In this document: piece by piece, positions 50,648 through 58,684 of the stretch
Numbering within the stretch: the first letter of the stretch is position 1
How the letters are laid out: each line of letters opens with the position of its first letter
From: Gp6-AA40 sp032156805
GTDB taxonomy: Bacteria > Acidobacteriota > Vicinamibacteria > Vicinamibacterales > UBA2999
NCBI GenBank assembly: GCA_032156805.1
Contig: JALDXQ010000001.1
Location: 99,153 to 163,152, forward strand
Direction: 5' to 3'
DNA: 64,000 nt
Translations under genes and position numbers: made by a program
The notes under the pieces: model-generated
Seen by the model: only the letters and a program-made list of their open reading frames with translations
What the model was told of the DNA's origin: nothing
Databases searched by the model: none

Positions 50648-51085
50648 ATGGCCGAACGCAAGTCGAGTCAGCCGCTTCAGTTCTATCGCCTCAATAGCGC
50701 ACCCGCACGCGAGCTCGACCCATCGAACGATTGCGTCGTCGCGCTTCGCGCGCTCGGCGAGAGCACGCGCGCCCGGATCGTCGGGATGCTGCTCGAGGCT
50801 CCGCTCGATGTCGGTGAGATCGCGAAGCGCGTCGGTATGTCGCAGTACAACACCTCCAAGCATCTCCGCATCCTGCGCGAGGCGGGACTGCTGGAGGTCG
50901 ACAAGCAGGGACGCCGGCGTCTCTATGCGCTGCCGGACACGATCCGCCGTCAGGTGGCGCGCCGGAGTGTTCTCGATCTTGGGTGCTGCAGTTTCCAGTT
51001 CGATCCGGCGCCGGCGCGCACAGCAATCAGCATCCGTTCGCGGCGCAGGCCATCACCTGGTCGTCCGCGACGCGTCGCGCGCTGA
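50648..51085 (+). CDS. ArsR-family metalloregulator-like repressor
   Basis: A 145-residue winged-helix protein. The core (about 30-105) reads CVVALRALGESTRARIVGMLLEAPLDVGEIAKRVGMSQYNTSKHLRILREAGLLEVDKQGRRRLYAL. A CC pair in LDLGCCSFQF near residue 117 lies after the winged helix; it could bind a thiophilic ligand, but the classic ArsR CxC pair in the recognition helix is absent. The last 20 residues overlap the convergent ArsI-like gene by 33 bases. Likely regulator of that gene. Confidence 0.85.
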   Translation: MAERKSSQPLQFYRLNSAPARELDPSNDCVVALRALGESTRARIVGMLLEAPLDVGEIAKRVGMSQYNTSKHLRILREAGLLEVDKQGRRRLYALPDTIRRQVARRSVLDLGCCSFQFDPAPARTAISIRSRRRPSPGRPRRVAR

Positions 51086-52108
51086 GACATCCAATAGCAG
51101 GAACGCGCTCTTCGCCGTGCTCTTCGAGAGCACTTGCCAGTCGTGCACGTTCAGCGGCGTCGGCACACCTCGCACGAAGACGTTCCCGAAGTCGTCGATG
51201 ACCCGCTCCATGGGGCCCAGATAAACAGCCTGGTGAGTGGCGGTCTTCGGTCGATGCCCTGACTTCCGCGCCGTGATCCGGACCTCGCGCAAAGGCACGT
51301 CGTCGACGATGAAGTAGGCGGTTTCCGACAGCTTCTCGATCTGGACGTCCACGAACCCGGTTCGAACGAGAGTGTCCACGATCGCGCCGGTCGCGGGAAC
51401 GTGCTGCACGGCGGCCGCCGGCCCAGGCAGGGAAGGTCGTGAGTGGGTCTCGCGGTCGCCGGACAATCCATGCACGTGAAGCGTCGCGCCCGGTCGCAGT
51501 GCTCGCAGGCACTCGCGGAACAGGTTGTCGCGACTCTCACTGCCCAGCGCCAGGTTGATCGATCCCTCGAGACGGATGTCGTGAAGGCTGTTGTCGTCGT
51601 GGGGCAGGCGTGACGGAACCGGATCGGTGAGCCGGTGTTCCCACACGCGCGATGCGACCGGCGTACCAAACGGAACTGACAGAGGAGCGACGTGCGGAGG
51701 GTTGGCGTTGCCGCGCTCCTCGATGTCTTCGTGAAAGACGTAGATCTCCCACAGAGCCTGATCGGGATCGCTGATCCAGAACTTGGTTTGCCGCGAGTAG
51801 CAGCACGCGACGCCTTCTTCCCGTGTGGTCGTGTGACCGGCCGCTTCGAGGCGGCGTTGAATCTCGACGAGTTCCCCGGCATCGCGCACGCGCAGTCCGA
51901 CATGATTGAGGCTGCCGCCCGACACCGCTCCGCCAGGGATGAGCGACAGCACCAACGGGGGATCGGAGAGCTCGAACTTGGCGTAGTCTGGCCTGAGCTT
52001 CGCGGGCGCAATGCCGAGCAGTACGCGATAGAACGCGACCGAGCGATCGAGATCGCGGACGTTCAGCGATGCGTGGAACCGGCGTGATGTGTCGTCGTGT
52101 GCGGCCAT
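51053..52108 (-). CDS. ArsI/CadI-like dioxygenase fused to a methyltransferase-like part
   Basis: A 351-residue fusion. Residues 1-130 are a vicinal-oxygen-chelate domain of the ArsI/CadI type: H12, H69 and E121 match the metal ligands and C102-C103 (GVACCYSRQ) match the arsenic-binding cysteine pair of C-As lyases. Residues about 155-275 resemble the second half of a SAM methyltransferase, with the nucleotide-binding motif I missing. Residues about 285-351 resemble the tail found in some arsenite methyltransferases (YLGPMERVIDDFGNVFVRG). With the ArsR gene this points to organoarsenical or heavy-metal defence. Whether the methyltransferase part is active is doubtful. Confidence 0.82.
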   Translation of the reverse strand: MAAHDDTSRRFHASLNVRDLDRSVAFYRVLLGIAPAKLRPDYAKFELSDPPLVLSLIPGGAVSGGSLNHVGLRVRDAGELVEIQRRLEAAGHTTTREEGVACCYSRQTKFWISDPDQALWEIYVFHEDIEERGNANPPHVAPLSVPFGTPVASRVWEHRLTDPVPSRLPHDDNSLHDIRLEGSINLALGSESRDNLFRECLRALRPGATLHVHGLSGDRETHSRPSLPGPAAAVQHVPATGAIVDTLVRTGFVDVQIEKLSETAYFIVDDVPLREVRITARKSGHRPKTATHQAVYLGPMERVIDDFGNVFVRGVPTPLNVHDWQVLSKSTAKSAFLLLDVSARDASRTTR

Positions 52109-52117
52109 CGTGACTCG

Positions 52118-52900
52118 TCATCGAAAGAACGTCGACGTCCTTCCGTACTCGGCGTAGCGATCCTGCAGCCACCCGCGAAACTCGGTGTAGTGCTGATCCC
52201 GCTGCTCACCGCCATCGCTCAGCGCGTTGTAACTCAGATACAGCAGGCGGCGCCAGTTGGCCGATCGATTCGGGCCCGACCGGTGCGGCGTGTAGCCACT
52301 GAAGATCGCGACATCGCCGGGCGCCAGTTCCAGCAGTACGCCGCGCGCGGGATCCACGGCGTCATTCGGCAGCTTGTGATACAGGCCGTCTTTCGGAGAC
52401 AGAGATCCCTTCGTGTGGTAGCCGGTGAAGACTTCCGTTGCGCCGCTCTCGGCGGTGGCAGGATCGATGGCCACGATGACGGTCAGGAACGTCGTTGGAA
52501 ACGACTCCCACGAGATGTAGTCCTGATGCAGGTCGTAGCCGAGCGTTCCAGGCGCCTTGAAGATCAACTTGTCCTTGAAGAGGCACGCCGGCTCACCGTA
52601 CAGGATCGCCAGCAGGTCGAGCAGCCGGGGATCGCGGGCGACGTCTCCGCACATCTGGCTCAGATCGATGACCGGATCGAAGCAGTCGAAGCGGCACTCG
52701 CCGGTGTTGACGTCATCCTGCCAGCGGCAGCGGATGTTGTCGGTGTCGATGAGGTCGGTTCGCTGCTGAAGCCGTTCGGCTTCCGCCGCGAGCAGCGCGA
52801 TGCGATCGGCAGGGAAGACGCTGCGGACGACGAGGAAGCCGTCGGCATGGTAGCGAGTGGCATCCGCAGCGCTGATTACCGAAGGAGCCTGGGTGATCAT
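52118..52900 (-). CDS. phytanoyl-CoA dioxygenase (PhyH) family oxygenase
   Basis: A 260-residue Fe(II)/2-oxoglutarate-type oxygenase. HADGFLVVRSVFP near the start, the iron-binding HQD in DLHQDYISWESFP, and the distal histidine in GYTPHRSGPNRS with the 2-OG-binding arginine nearby. The enzyme hydroxylates an unknown substrate. The ATG at 52900 follows AAGAGGA. It is upstream of the ArsI-like gene by nine bases and is probably co-transcribed with it. Confidence 0.9.
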   Translation of the reverse strand: MITQAPSVISAADATRYHADGFLVVRSVFPADRIALLAAEAERLQQRTDLIDTDNIRCRWQDDVNTGECRFDCFDPVIDLSQMCGDVARDPRLLDLLAILYGEPACLFKDKLIFKAPGTLGYDLHQDYISWESFPTTFLTVIVAIDPATAESGATEVFTGYHTKGSLSPKDGLYHKLPNDAVDPARGVLLELAPGDVAIFSGYTPHRSGPNRSANWRRLLYLSYNALSDGGEQRDQHYTEFRGWLQDRYAEYGRTSTFFR

Positions 52901-52921
52901 GAATCCTCTTACGGCAGTACG

Positions 52922-52945
52922 ACGTGTCCGGCTTTGGCCGGACCG
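52922..52945. repeat. TGTCCGG hairpin repeat (copy 3)
   Basis: TGTCCGGC, TTT, GGCCGGACC. It lies between the PhyH start and the lipoate-ligase-like stop, on the same strand, and can separate the two transcripts. Confidence 0.7.
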
Positions 52946-52970
52946 CAAGCTCGACGTCATATCTGCGCCA

Positions 52971-53651
52971 TTATGCATGTGTGGTCACCTCGCGCAAACA
53001 TTCACGATTCACTGCCTGACACCCGAGGTCTTCCCATGCCCTCGCCAGGGCGGCTTGCACCCGCTCGCGATCGAGCGGGAGATTGCCCATGAACGCCGAG
53101 TGCTCGCGATCGGCTCTATAGGCGGGTTGCCGCGCTGGCTCCTTCAGGTATCGCGTGGCGAAGCCCGGGTCGAAGTTGTACAGCAGAGTGCCGTGCTGGA
53201 GCAGCGCGCGTCGGCCGCGCCGTTGGGCGTTGCCCGATACTTTTCGTCCGTCGAGCATCAGGTCCGTTCGTCCCTCAATGGCGAGTCCCGGGATGCCCAG
53301 TGCTGTCACGATGCGTCCCAGCACGAGCTGGAAACTCGCGAGCACGTCACCGAGGCGCGGTTGTGAAACGAGGGGAAGCGCCACGGCGTAGTTCAGGCAA
53401 CCCGGGCCGAGGACCACCGTTCCCCCGCCGGAGAAGCGCCGCAGTACCGGCACGCCGTCAGCCGCACACGCGTCGAGGATCACGTCATCGGCCGTGTGGT
53501 TGCTCCGCCCGACGATGACAACCGGGCGGGTGGCTTCCCAGGTCCACCAGAAGCCACCGGATGCTCCTGATTCGGTCGACTGGAACAGATTCCATTCGAG
53601 CGCCAGGCGATCGCGAGGGGTGAGTGAGTCCACGTTCTGGTACATCATCAT
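52971..53651 (-). CDS. lipoate/octanoate ligase-like protein
   Basis: A 226-residue BPL/LPL-fold transferase. Signature RFSGGGTVVLGPGCLNYAV and the catalytic-lysine motif DGRKVSGNAQ are present. It is shorter than LplA (about 330) and closer in size to LipM-type transferases. It would attach lipoate or octanoate to a carrier. It starts head-to-head with the cysteine desulfurase; its ATG and theirs overlap by two bases. A dedicated GcvH-like acceptor is encoded 1.2 kb away, so I infer they are partners. Confidence 0.9.
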   Translation of the reverse strand: MMMYQNVDSLTPRDRLALEWNLFQSTESGASGGFWWTWEATRPVVIVGRSNHTADDVILDACAADGVPVLRRFSGGGTVVLGPGCLNYAVALPLVSQPRLGDVLASFQLVLGRIVTALGIPGLAIEGRTDLMLDGRKVSGNAQRRGRRALLQHGTLLYNFDPGFATRYLKEPARQPAYRADREHSAFMGNLPLDRERVQAALARAWEDLGCQAVNRECLREVTTHA

Positions 53652-54807
53652 GCGGCAGATGCCCGTCTATCTCGACTGCGCCGCCACGACGCCAATCGAC
53701 CCGCGTGTCCAGGCCGAGGTGATCCGCTGCCTCGGCGGCGAGTTCGGCAACGCCGGAAGTCGAACGCATGACTACGGTAGCCGGGCACGTGCCGTGATCG
53801 AACACGCGCGCGATCAAGTCGCTGCCGTAACCGCAAGCTCGCGCGGTGACGTGATCTTCACGAGCGGCGCGACCGAAAGCAACAACCTCGCGATCCTTGG
53901 ACTCGCTGCGACCGCCGGCGAACGCCGTCACATTGTCTCGACTGCGATCGAACACGCGGCCGTGCTCGAACCGCTGGAGGAGTTAGAGCGTCGCGGATTC
54001 GAGGTCACGTTCGTGGGACCGGACTCCGGAGGTGCTATCGCCCCGGAGGCGCTCGTTGCGGCCGTCCGCCACGACACGCTGCTCGTGAGCATGATGCACG
54101 TCAACAACGAAACCGGTGTCATCCTGCCCATCGCCGACGTTGCGAATCGACTGGATCGCATTGACGTCTACATGCACGTGGACGCGGCCCAGAGTTTCGC
54201 GCGCGAGATTCCCGCGCTGCGTCATCCGCGCATCGATCTGATCAGCGTGAGCGCGCACAAGATCAACGGGCCGATGGGTGCAGGCGCGCTGCTGGCACGG
54301 CGCCGGAACGGACAACGCCCGCCGCTTCAGCCGGTTGTCTTCGGCGGCGGACAAGAGAGAGGACTGCGATCCGGCACGATGCCGGTCGCGCTCATTGCCG
54401 GCTTCGGGCTTGCCGCCGAACTGGCGCTGTCGGAGGCCGATGCGCGCGCCGAGCGCTGTCGCGCCATCCGGCGCTCGGTCCTCGAGGGACTCGCCCCGCT
54501 CGAGCCGTCGATCAACGGCGATCCGTCGCGGTCGGTCCCGTACATTCTCAATGTCGCGTTTCCTGGTCTGGACTCGGAAACGGTCATCGAGGCATGGAGC
54601 GGCCTCGTGGCGATCTCCAACGGTGCGGCGTGCAGCTCGCAACGCTACACCTGCAGTCATGTACTCAGCGCGATGTCCGTGCCCGACTGGCGGCGCGATG
54701 GTGCGCTGCGACTCTCCTGGTGCGCGGCGTCGACGGAACCGAACTGGCGCGACCTCGTGTCCGCACTGGAACCGTACCGTGACGAGCGCAAGGTCGGCAG
54801 CGCATGA
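53650..54807 (+). CDS. NifS/IscS-like cysteine desulfurase
   Basis: A 385-residue PLP enzyme. YLDCAATTPIDPRV at the start; PLP lysine K204 in SVSAHKINGP; catalytic cysteine C328 in the loop GAACSSQ. The enzyme takes sulfur from cysteine as a persulfide for clusters or thio-cofactors. First gene of the plus-strand operon; its stop overlaps the lipoyl carrier start (ATGA). ATG 53650 or 53659. There is no IscU or SufBCD nearby, so sulfur probably goes to a dedicated use. Confidence 0.93.
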   Translation: MRQMPVYLDCAATTPIDPRVQAEVIRCLGGEFGNAGSRTHDYGSRARAVIEHARDQVAAVTASSRGDVIFTSGATESNNLAILGLAATAGERRHIVSTAIEHAAVLEPLEELERRGFEVTFVGPDSGGAIAPEALVAAVRHDTLLVSMMHVNNETGVILPIADVANRLDRIDVYMHVDAAQSFAREIPALRHPRIDLISVSAHKINGPMGAGALLARRRNGQRPPLQPVVFGGGQERGLRSGTMPVALIAGFGLAAELALSEADARAERCRAIRRSVLEGLAPLEPSINGDPSRSVPYILNVAFPGLDSETVIEAWSGLVAISNGAACSSQRYTCSHVLSAMSVPDWRRDGALRLSWCAASTEPNWRDLVSALEPYRDERKVGSA

Positions 54808-55292
54808 CGAGCCGCACGCAGTCGGTCTACTACCATCGCTCGCGCTTCACGACGCACCTGCCAGTCGATCGGCGTTACTCGCCATCGCACTACTGGCTTC
54901 TCGAGGAAGAGCCTGGCGTCTGGCGTGTCGGCCTGACGAAATTCGCGACGCGCATGCTGGGAGATATTGTCGAGTTCGACTTCAGCGTCGCGTCCGGTGC
55001 AGAGATTCGTGTGGGAGATGAGATTGGTACCATCGAGGGTCTGAAGGCGGTGACCACGATCTTCTCGGCCGCTCATGGCCGCTTTCAGGGGGAAGGCGGT
55101 CGGCTGAGAAAGGACGTCACGCTGGCCGATTCGGATCCCTACGGCGAGGGCTGGTTGTATAGACTTCAGGGAAGGCCGGCGCCGGATACTGTCGACGTGC
55201 ACGGATACGTCGCGGTCCTCGACGCGACGATCGACAAGATGCTGGAGAGCCGGCATGCCGGCGCCACCGATTCGGACGGGAACACTGAATGA
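54804..55292 (+). CDS. GcvH-like lipoyl carrier protein
   Basis: A 162-residue protein with the H-protein fold: YSPSHYWLLEEEPGVWRVGLTKFATRMLGDIVEFDF, then GTIEGLKAVTTIFS, where K81 sits at the lipoylated lysine. Extensions of about 20 residues at each end are not typical of GcvH. No glycine-cleavage genes (gcvT, gcvP) are near. So it is probably a dedicated carrier like the LbpA proteins of sulfur oxidation, holding a lipoyl-bound intermediate or sulfur atom. It is charged by the divergent ligase (inferred). Confidence 0.88.
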   Translation: MTSRTQSVYYHRSRFTTHLPVDRRYSPSHYWLLEEEPGVWRVGLTKFATRMLGDIVEFDFSVASGAEIRVGDEIGTIEGLKAVTTIFSAAHGRFQGEGGRLRKDVTLADSDPYGEGWLYRLQGRPAPDTVDVHGYVAVLDATIDKMLESRHAGATDSDGNTE

Positions 55293-56389
55293 GCGCTGAC
55301 TACATCATGGTGGGTGGGTTTCTCGGTGCCGGCAAGACGACGGCGATGCTGCGTCTGGCGGAGCACCTCACGCAGCGCGGGCAGCGCGTGGGTTTGATTA
55401 CCAACGATCAAAGCCAGGGGCTGGTCGATACGTCGATCGTGACGGCAAAAGGCTACCCGGTGCAGGAGATCACCGGCGGCTGCTTCTGCTGCCGATTCAA
55501 CTCCCTCACTGACGCTGCCGATCGGTTGACGCGGGCGGCACGTCCCGACGTTTTTCTCGCCGAGCCCGTGGGGAGCTGCACCGACCTGCGCGCGACGGTG
55601 CAGTACCCGCTGCGCCGCCTGTATGGTGACGACTATCGCGTCGCTCCGCTCAGCGTGCTCGTCGATCCGGTTCGCGCCAGCCGCATTCTCGGCCTCGAGC
55701 CTGGACCGTCCTTCTCGCCCAAGGTGCTCTACGTCTACGAGAAGCAACTCGAGGAAGCCGATCTCATCGTCATCAACAAGCGCGATCTGCTCAGTGGAGA
55801 ACAGCGTTCGACACTCGAGAACGCGTTGAAAGCGCGTTTTCCCCAGGCCGAGATCGTCACGGTCAGCGCACGCACGGGCGCCAACCTCGATGACTGGTTC
55901 GGGCGACTGTCGGGACCCCTCGCGAGCCGGCCCGCCATGGACGTCGACTACGACACCTACGCGGAAGGCGAGGCGCTGCTCGGCTGGTTGAACGCCACCT
56001 GCAGCGTATCGTCGGCGACGCCGTTCGATGGCAATCGGCTGCTGCAACGGCTGGCTGACGATGTCCGCCAGCGGCTCGCTGATGCAGGGATCGAAATCGC
56101 TCATTTCAAGATGACGCTGGCGCCAGACATGGGCAATGACATCGCCGTGCTCAATCTGGTCGGCACGGACACCAAGCCGGAGTCACCCCATCGACTGTCC
56201 GAGGATCTCACGCACGGCGAGCTGCTGCTGAACCTCAGGGCGGAAGGGGACCCCGATGTGCTGAGGTCGATCGCGATGGCCGGACTTGATGCGATTGGGC
56301 GGGAGATGGCGCTCTCGATCCATGTCGATCACATCGAGCACTTCCGGCCCGGCCGCCCGCAACCGACCCACCGGATGGTTACTGCATGA
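55289..56389 (+). CDS. CobW/COG0523-family GTPase
   Basis: A 366-residue G3E GTPase. P-loop GGFLGAGKTT; metal motif GGCFCC (C65, C67, C68); NKRD specificity motif; long C-terminal part without the classical CobW_C histidine run. Members act as metal chaperones that load Zn, Co or Fe into target enzymes. In this operon the natural client is a metal or Fe-S enzyme encoded beside it. Start and stop both overlap neighbours. Confidence 0.92.
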   Translation: MSADYIMVGGFLGAGKTTAMLRLAEHLTQRGQRVGLITNDQSQGLVDTSIVTAKGYPVQEITGGCFCCRFNSLTDAADRLTRAARPDVFLAEPVGSCTDLRATVQYPLRRLYGDDYRVAPLSVLVDPVRASRILGLEPGPSFSPKVLYVYEKQLEEADLIVINKRDLLSGEQRSTLENALKARFPQAEIVTVSARTGANLDDWFGRLSGPLASRPAMDVDYDTYAEGEALLGWLNATCSVSSATPFDGNRLLQRLADDVRQRLADAGIEIAHFKMTLAPDMGNDIAVLNLVGTDTKPESPHRLSEDLTHGELLLNLRAEGDPDVLRSIAMAGLDAIGREMALSIHVDHIEHFRPGRPQPTHRMVTA

Positions 56390-56760
56390 GCGTCCCGTCG
56401 GCACGGATCCTCTACTGTCACTGCGCGTACGCGAAAGTGGTGGCACCGGAGGTGAAGACTGCCGTGCTGCAGGGCCTTGCAGCAGCGAACGTGGAGTTCG
56501 ACGCCGTGCCGGATCTCTGCGAGATGGCCGCGCAGGGGGATGCACGTCTTCGCGAGATCGCAGCGCAGGGTGATCTCAAGGTCGCTGCCTGTTTCCCGCG
56601 CGCGGTGAAGTGGCTTTTCGCATCGGCAGGTGCATCCCTGCCGGAGCAGAGGGTGCGCATCTGGAACATGCGTGTCGAGCCCGCCGAGGCCGTGATCGCA
56701 GGGCTGGTGGCTCCTGGTGACGACGGCGCACCGCTCGCCAACGAGGAGCGCACGTCGTGA
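56386..56760 (+). CDS. small cysteine protein, unknown function
   Basis: A 124-residue soluble protein. It reads ARILYCHCAYAKVV at the start (C11, C13), LCEMAAQGD (C45) and VAACFPRAVKWLF (C69). Four cysteines with an alpha/beta pattern could form a cluster or a persulfide site. The outline is similar to short parts of HdrA-like proteins, but I cannot name a family. It overlaps both neighbours (ATGA, GTGA), so it is a fixed part of the operon. Confidence 0.82.
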   Translation: MSVPSARILYCHCAYAKVVAPEVKTAVLQGLAAANVEFDAVPDLCEMAAQGDARLREIAAQGDLKVAACFPRAVKWLFASAGASLPEQRVRIWNMRVEPAEAVIAGLVAPGDDGAPLANEERTS

Positions 56761-57476
56761 GCATCGCGATCTCCAGCCGCACTCAGGTCGTGCTGCGAGG
56801 AAGTGGCGAGGCTGGCATGAGCGCCGCCGATCGTGCCGCGCTCGCACAGTCCCTCCTGGAGCGCGGACTGGAAGTGGCGTGCCGTCGCGACGAAGGGGTT
56901 ACCGCGGTCGACCCGGCGACCGTTCCCGCGCCGCCGGTACAGCGGTGGAAACCGTGGTTCCCGGTGATCGACTACACGCGCTGCACGAACTGCATGCAGT
57001 GCCTCAGCTTCTGTCTCTTCGACGTCTACGGCGTCTCCGATGATCGGAAGATCCAGGTTCAGAACCAGAGCAACTGCAAGACGGATTGTCCCGCCTGCTC
57101 GCGCGTGTGTCCTGAAGTCGCCATCATGTTTCCCAAGTATCGGCACGGGCCGATCAACGGGGACGAGGTGCAGGCCGACGATGTCCGGCGTGAGGCAATG
57201 AAGGTGGACATCTCCGCCCTGCTGGGCGGCGACATCTACTCGATGCTGCGCGATCGCAGTGTGAAGGCCAAGTCCCGGTTCTCGAAAGAGCGTGACGACG
57301 AGCGGGCGCTGAAGGAGAGGCAGAACTGCCTCGTCGCGCTCAAGAAAGATCTGGACGTCCCTGCGGAGGTTCTGGCTGCGCTGCCGAGTCCGGAGGAGAT
57401 CATGGCCAAGGCCGAGGCCGCTCGCGCCCGCGCCGAGGCGGCCCGCGCAGCGAACGCGGCAGCGGCGAAGGACTAA
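56757..57476 (+). CDS. 2x[4Fe-4S] ferredoxin-type protein
   Basis: A 239-residue protein. The N-terminal 65 residues are an unassigned domain. Two cluster motifs follow: CTNCMQCLSFC (C76-C86) and C107-CPACSRVCP (C111-C118). The C-terminal 90 residues form a charged helix and an Ala/Arg coiled coil. It would supply low-potential electrons to the radical SAM enzyme or hold the operon proteins together. GTG start, overlapping the previous stop. Confidence 0.9.
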   Translation: MSIAISSRTQVVLRGSGEAGMSAADRAALAQSLLERGLEVACRRDEGVTAVDPATVPAPPVQRWKPWFPVIDYTRCTNCMQCLSFCLFDVYGVSDDRKIQVQNQSNCKTDCPACSRVCPEVAIMFPKYRHGPINGDEVQADDVRREAMKVDISALLGGDIYSMLRDRSVKAKSRFSKERDDERALKERQNCLVALKKDLDVPAEVLAALPSPEEIMAKAEAARARAEAARAANAAAAKD

Positions 57477-57478
57477 CC

Positions 57479-58669
57479 GTGCTTGTCGGGTTGACCAGAC
57501 GCGTGTTGACGGAGACCAAGCCCAAGGTGGTGGCGAAGTTCGTCTACAACTTCGGCATCAAGGGCGTGCGCTCGGTCGAGCTCCACAAGCGGCGCCGGCG
57601 GCGGGGCGAGAACTTTCCGCCCTTCCTGTTCATCTCGATTATCTCGAGCTGCCAGTTGCGCTGCCAGGGATGCTGGGTGGACGTGGCCGCGCCCGCCGAG
57701 AAACTGTCGCTCGACGATCTCAATCGCATCATTGGAGATGCCAAGGCCCACGGGAACGCCTACTTCGGCATTCTGGGCGGCGAGCCGTTTCTGCATCCTG
57801 AGATCCTCGATCTCTTTGCGGCGCATCCCGACTGCTACTTCCAGGTCTTCACCAACGGACAGTTGATCACCGACGATGTCGCGCGCAAACTGGCACGGCT
57901 CGGCAACGTCACGCCGCTCGTCAGCATCGAAGGATCCGAGGTCGTCAGCGACGAGCGCCGCGGCCGTCTCAAGGTGCTCAGCAAAACACTCGCCGGTCTC
58001 GAGGCCTGCCGCCGTCATGGCCTTCTGATTGGCGTGGCGACGAGCGTCTGTCAGACCAACATCGACCTGGTATCGGAGTCGTGGCTGCGGCGGTTGATCA
58101 ACATGGGCGTGCACTACGTGTGGTTCCACACGTATCGCGTGGTTGGCCCGAACCCGAATCCGCAGCTGGCCCTCAGGCCCGAGCAGGTGCGGGCGGTTCG
58201 CAAGTTCATCGTCCAGATGCGCGCGCGGCTGCCGATTGCCATCGTTGACGCCTACTGGGACGATCGCGGGGAGGCGCTCTGCCCGATGGCGACCGGCGTG
58301 AGCCACCACATCGGGCCAGGCGGACACATCGAGCCGTGCCCGGTGATCCAATTCGCCACCAGTAATGTCCGCGACGTTTCGTCGATCTACGACACGATGA
58401 CGCAGTCGGCATTCCTGCGCGACTTCCGCGAGGTCGCGGCCGGCGCGACGCAGGGATGCATCGTGCTGGAGCGGCCTGATATCGTGCGTGACCTGGTCAT
58501 GAAGCACGGGGCGCACGATTCGACGCAACGCGGCACGGCGATGGCCGAGTTCACGGCAATGACGCCCCGGCGCAGCCAGCACGATCCGGGCAACGAGATA
58601 CCAGAAGAGCATTGGGCGTACCGTTTCGCGAAGAAGCACTGGTTCTTCGGATTCGGCGCGTATTCGTAG
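57479..58669 (+). CDS. radical SAM/SPASM-like enzyme
   Basis: A 396-residue enzyme. CQLRCQGC (C58, C62, C65) binds the SAM cluster; ILGGEPFLHPE is the GGE motif. The C-terminal part has GEALCPMATGVSHHIGPGGHIEPCPV, a SPASM-like region for an extra cluster. Members modify peptides or small molecules; HpnH, which modifies hopanoids, is a more distant radical SAM relative. In this operon the substrate may be an isoprenoid or the lipoyl-carrier-bound intermediate. GTG start. The ferredoxin gene ends two bases before it. Confidence 0.93.
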   Translation: MLVGLTRRVLTETKPKVVAKFVYNFGIKGVRSVELHKRRRRRGENFPPFLFISIISSCQLRCQGCWVDVAAPAEKLSLDDLNRIIGDAKAHGNAYFGILGGEPFLHPEILDLFAAHPDCYFQVFTNGQLITDDVARKLARLGNVTPLVSIEGSEVVSDERRGRLKVLSKTLAGLEACRRHGLLIGVATSVCQTNIDLVSESWLRRLINMGVHYVWFHTYRVVGPNPNPQLALRPEQVRAVRKFIVQMRARLPIAIVDAYWDDRGEALCPMATGVSHHIGPGGHIEPCPVIQFATSNVRDVSSIYDTMTQSAFLRDFREVAAGATQGCIVLERPDIVRDLVMKHGAHDSTQRGTAMAEFTAMTPRRSQHDPGNEIPEEHWAYRFAKKHWFFGFGAYS

Positions 58670-58684
58670 ACGGGACCACTTGTC

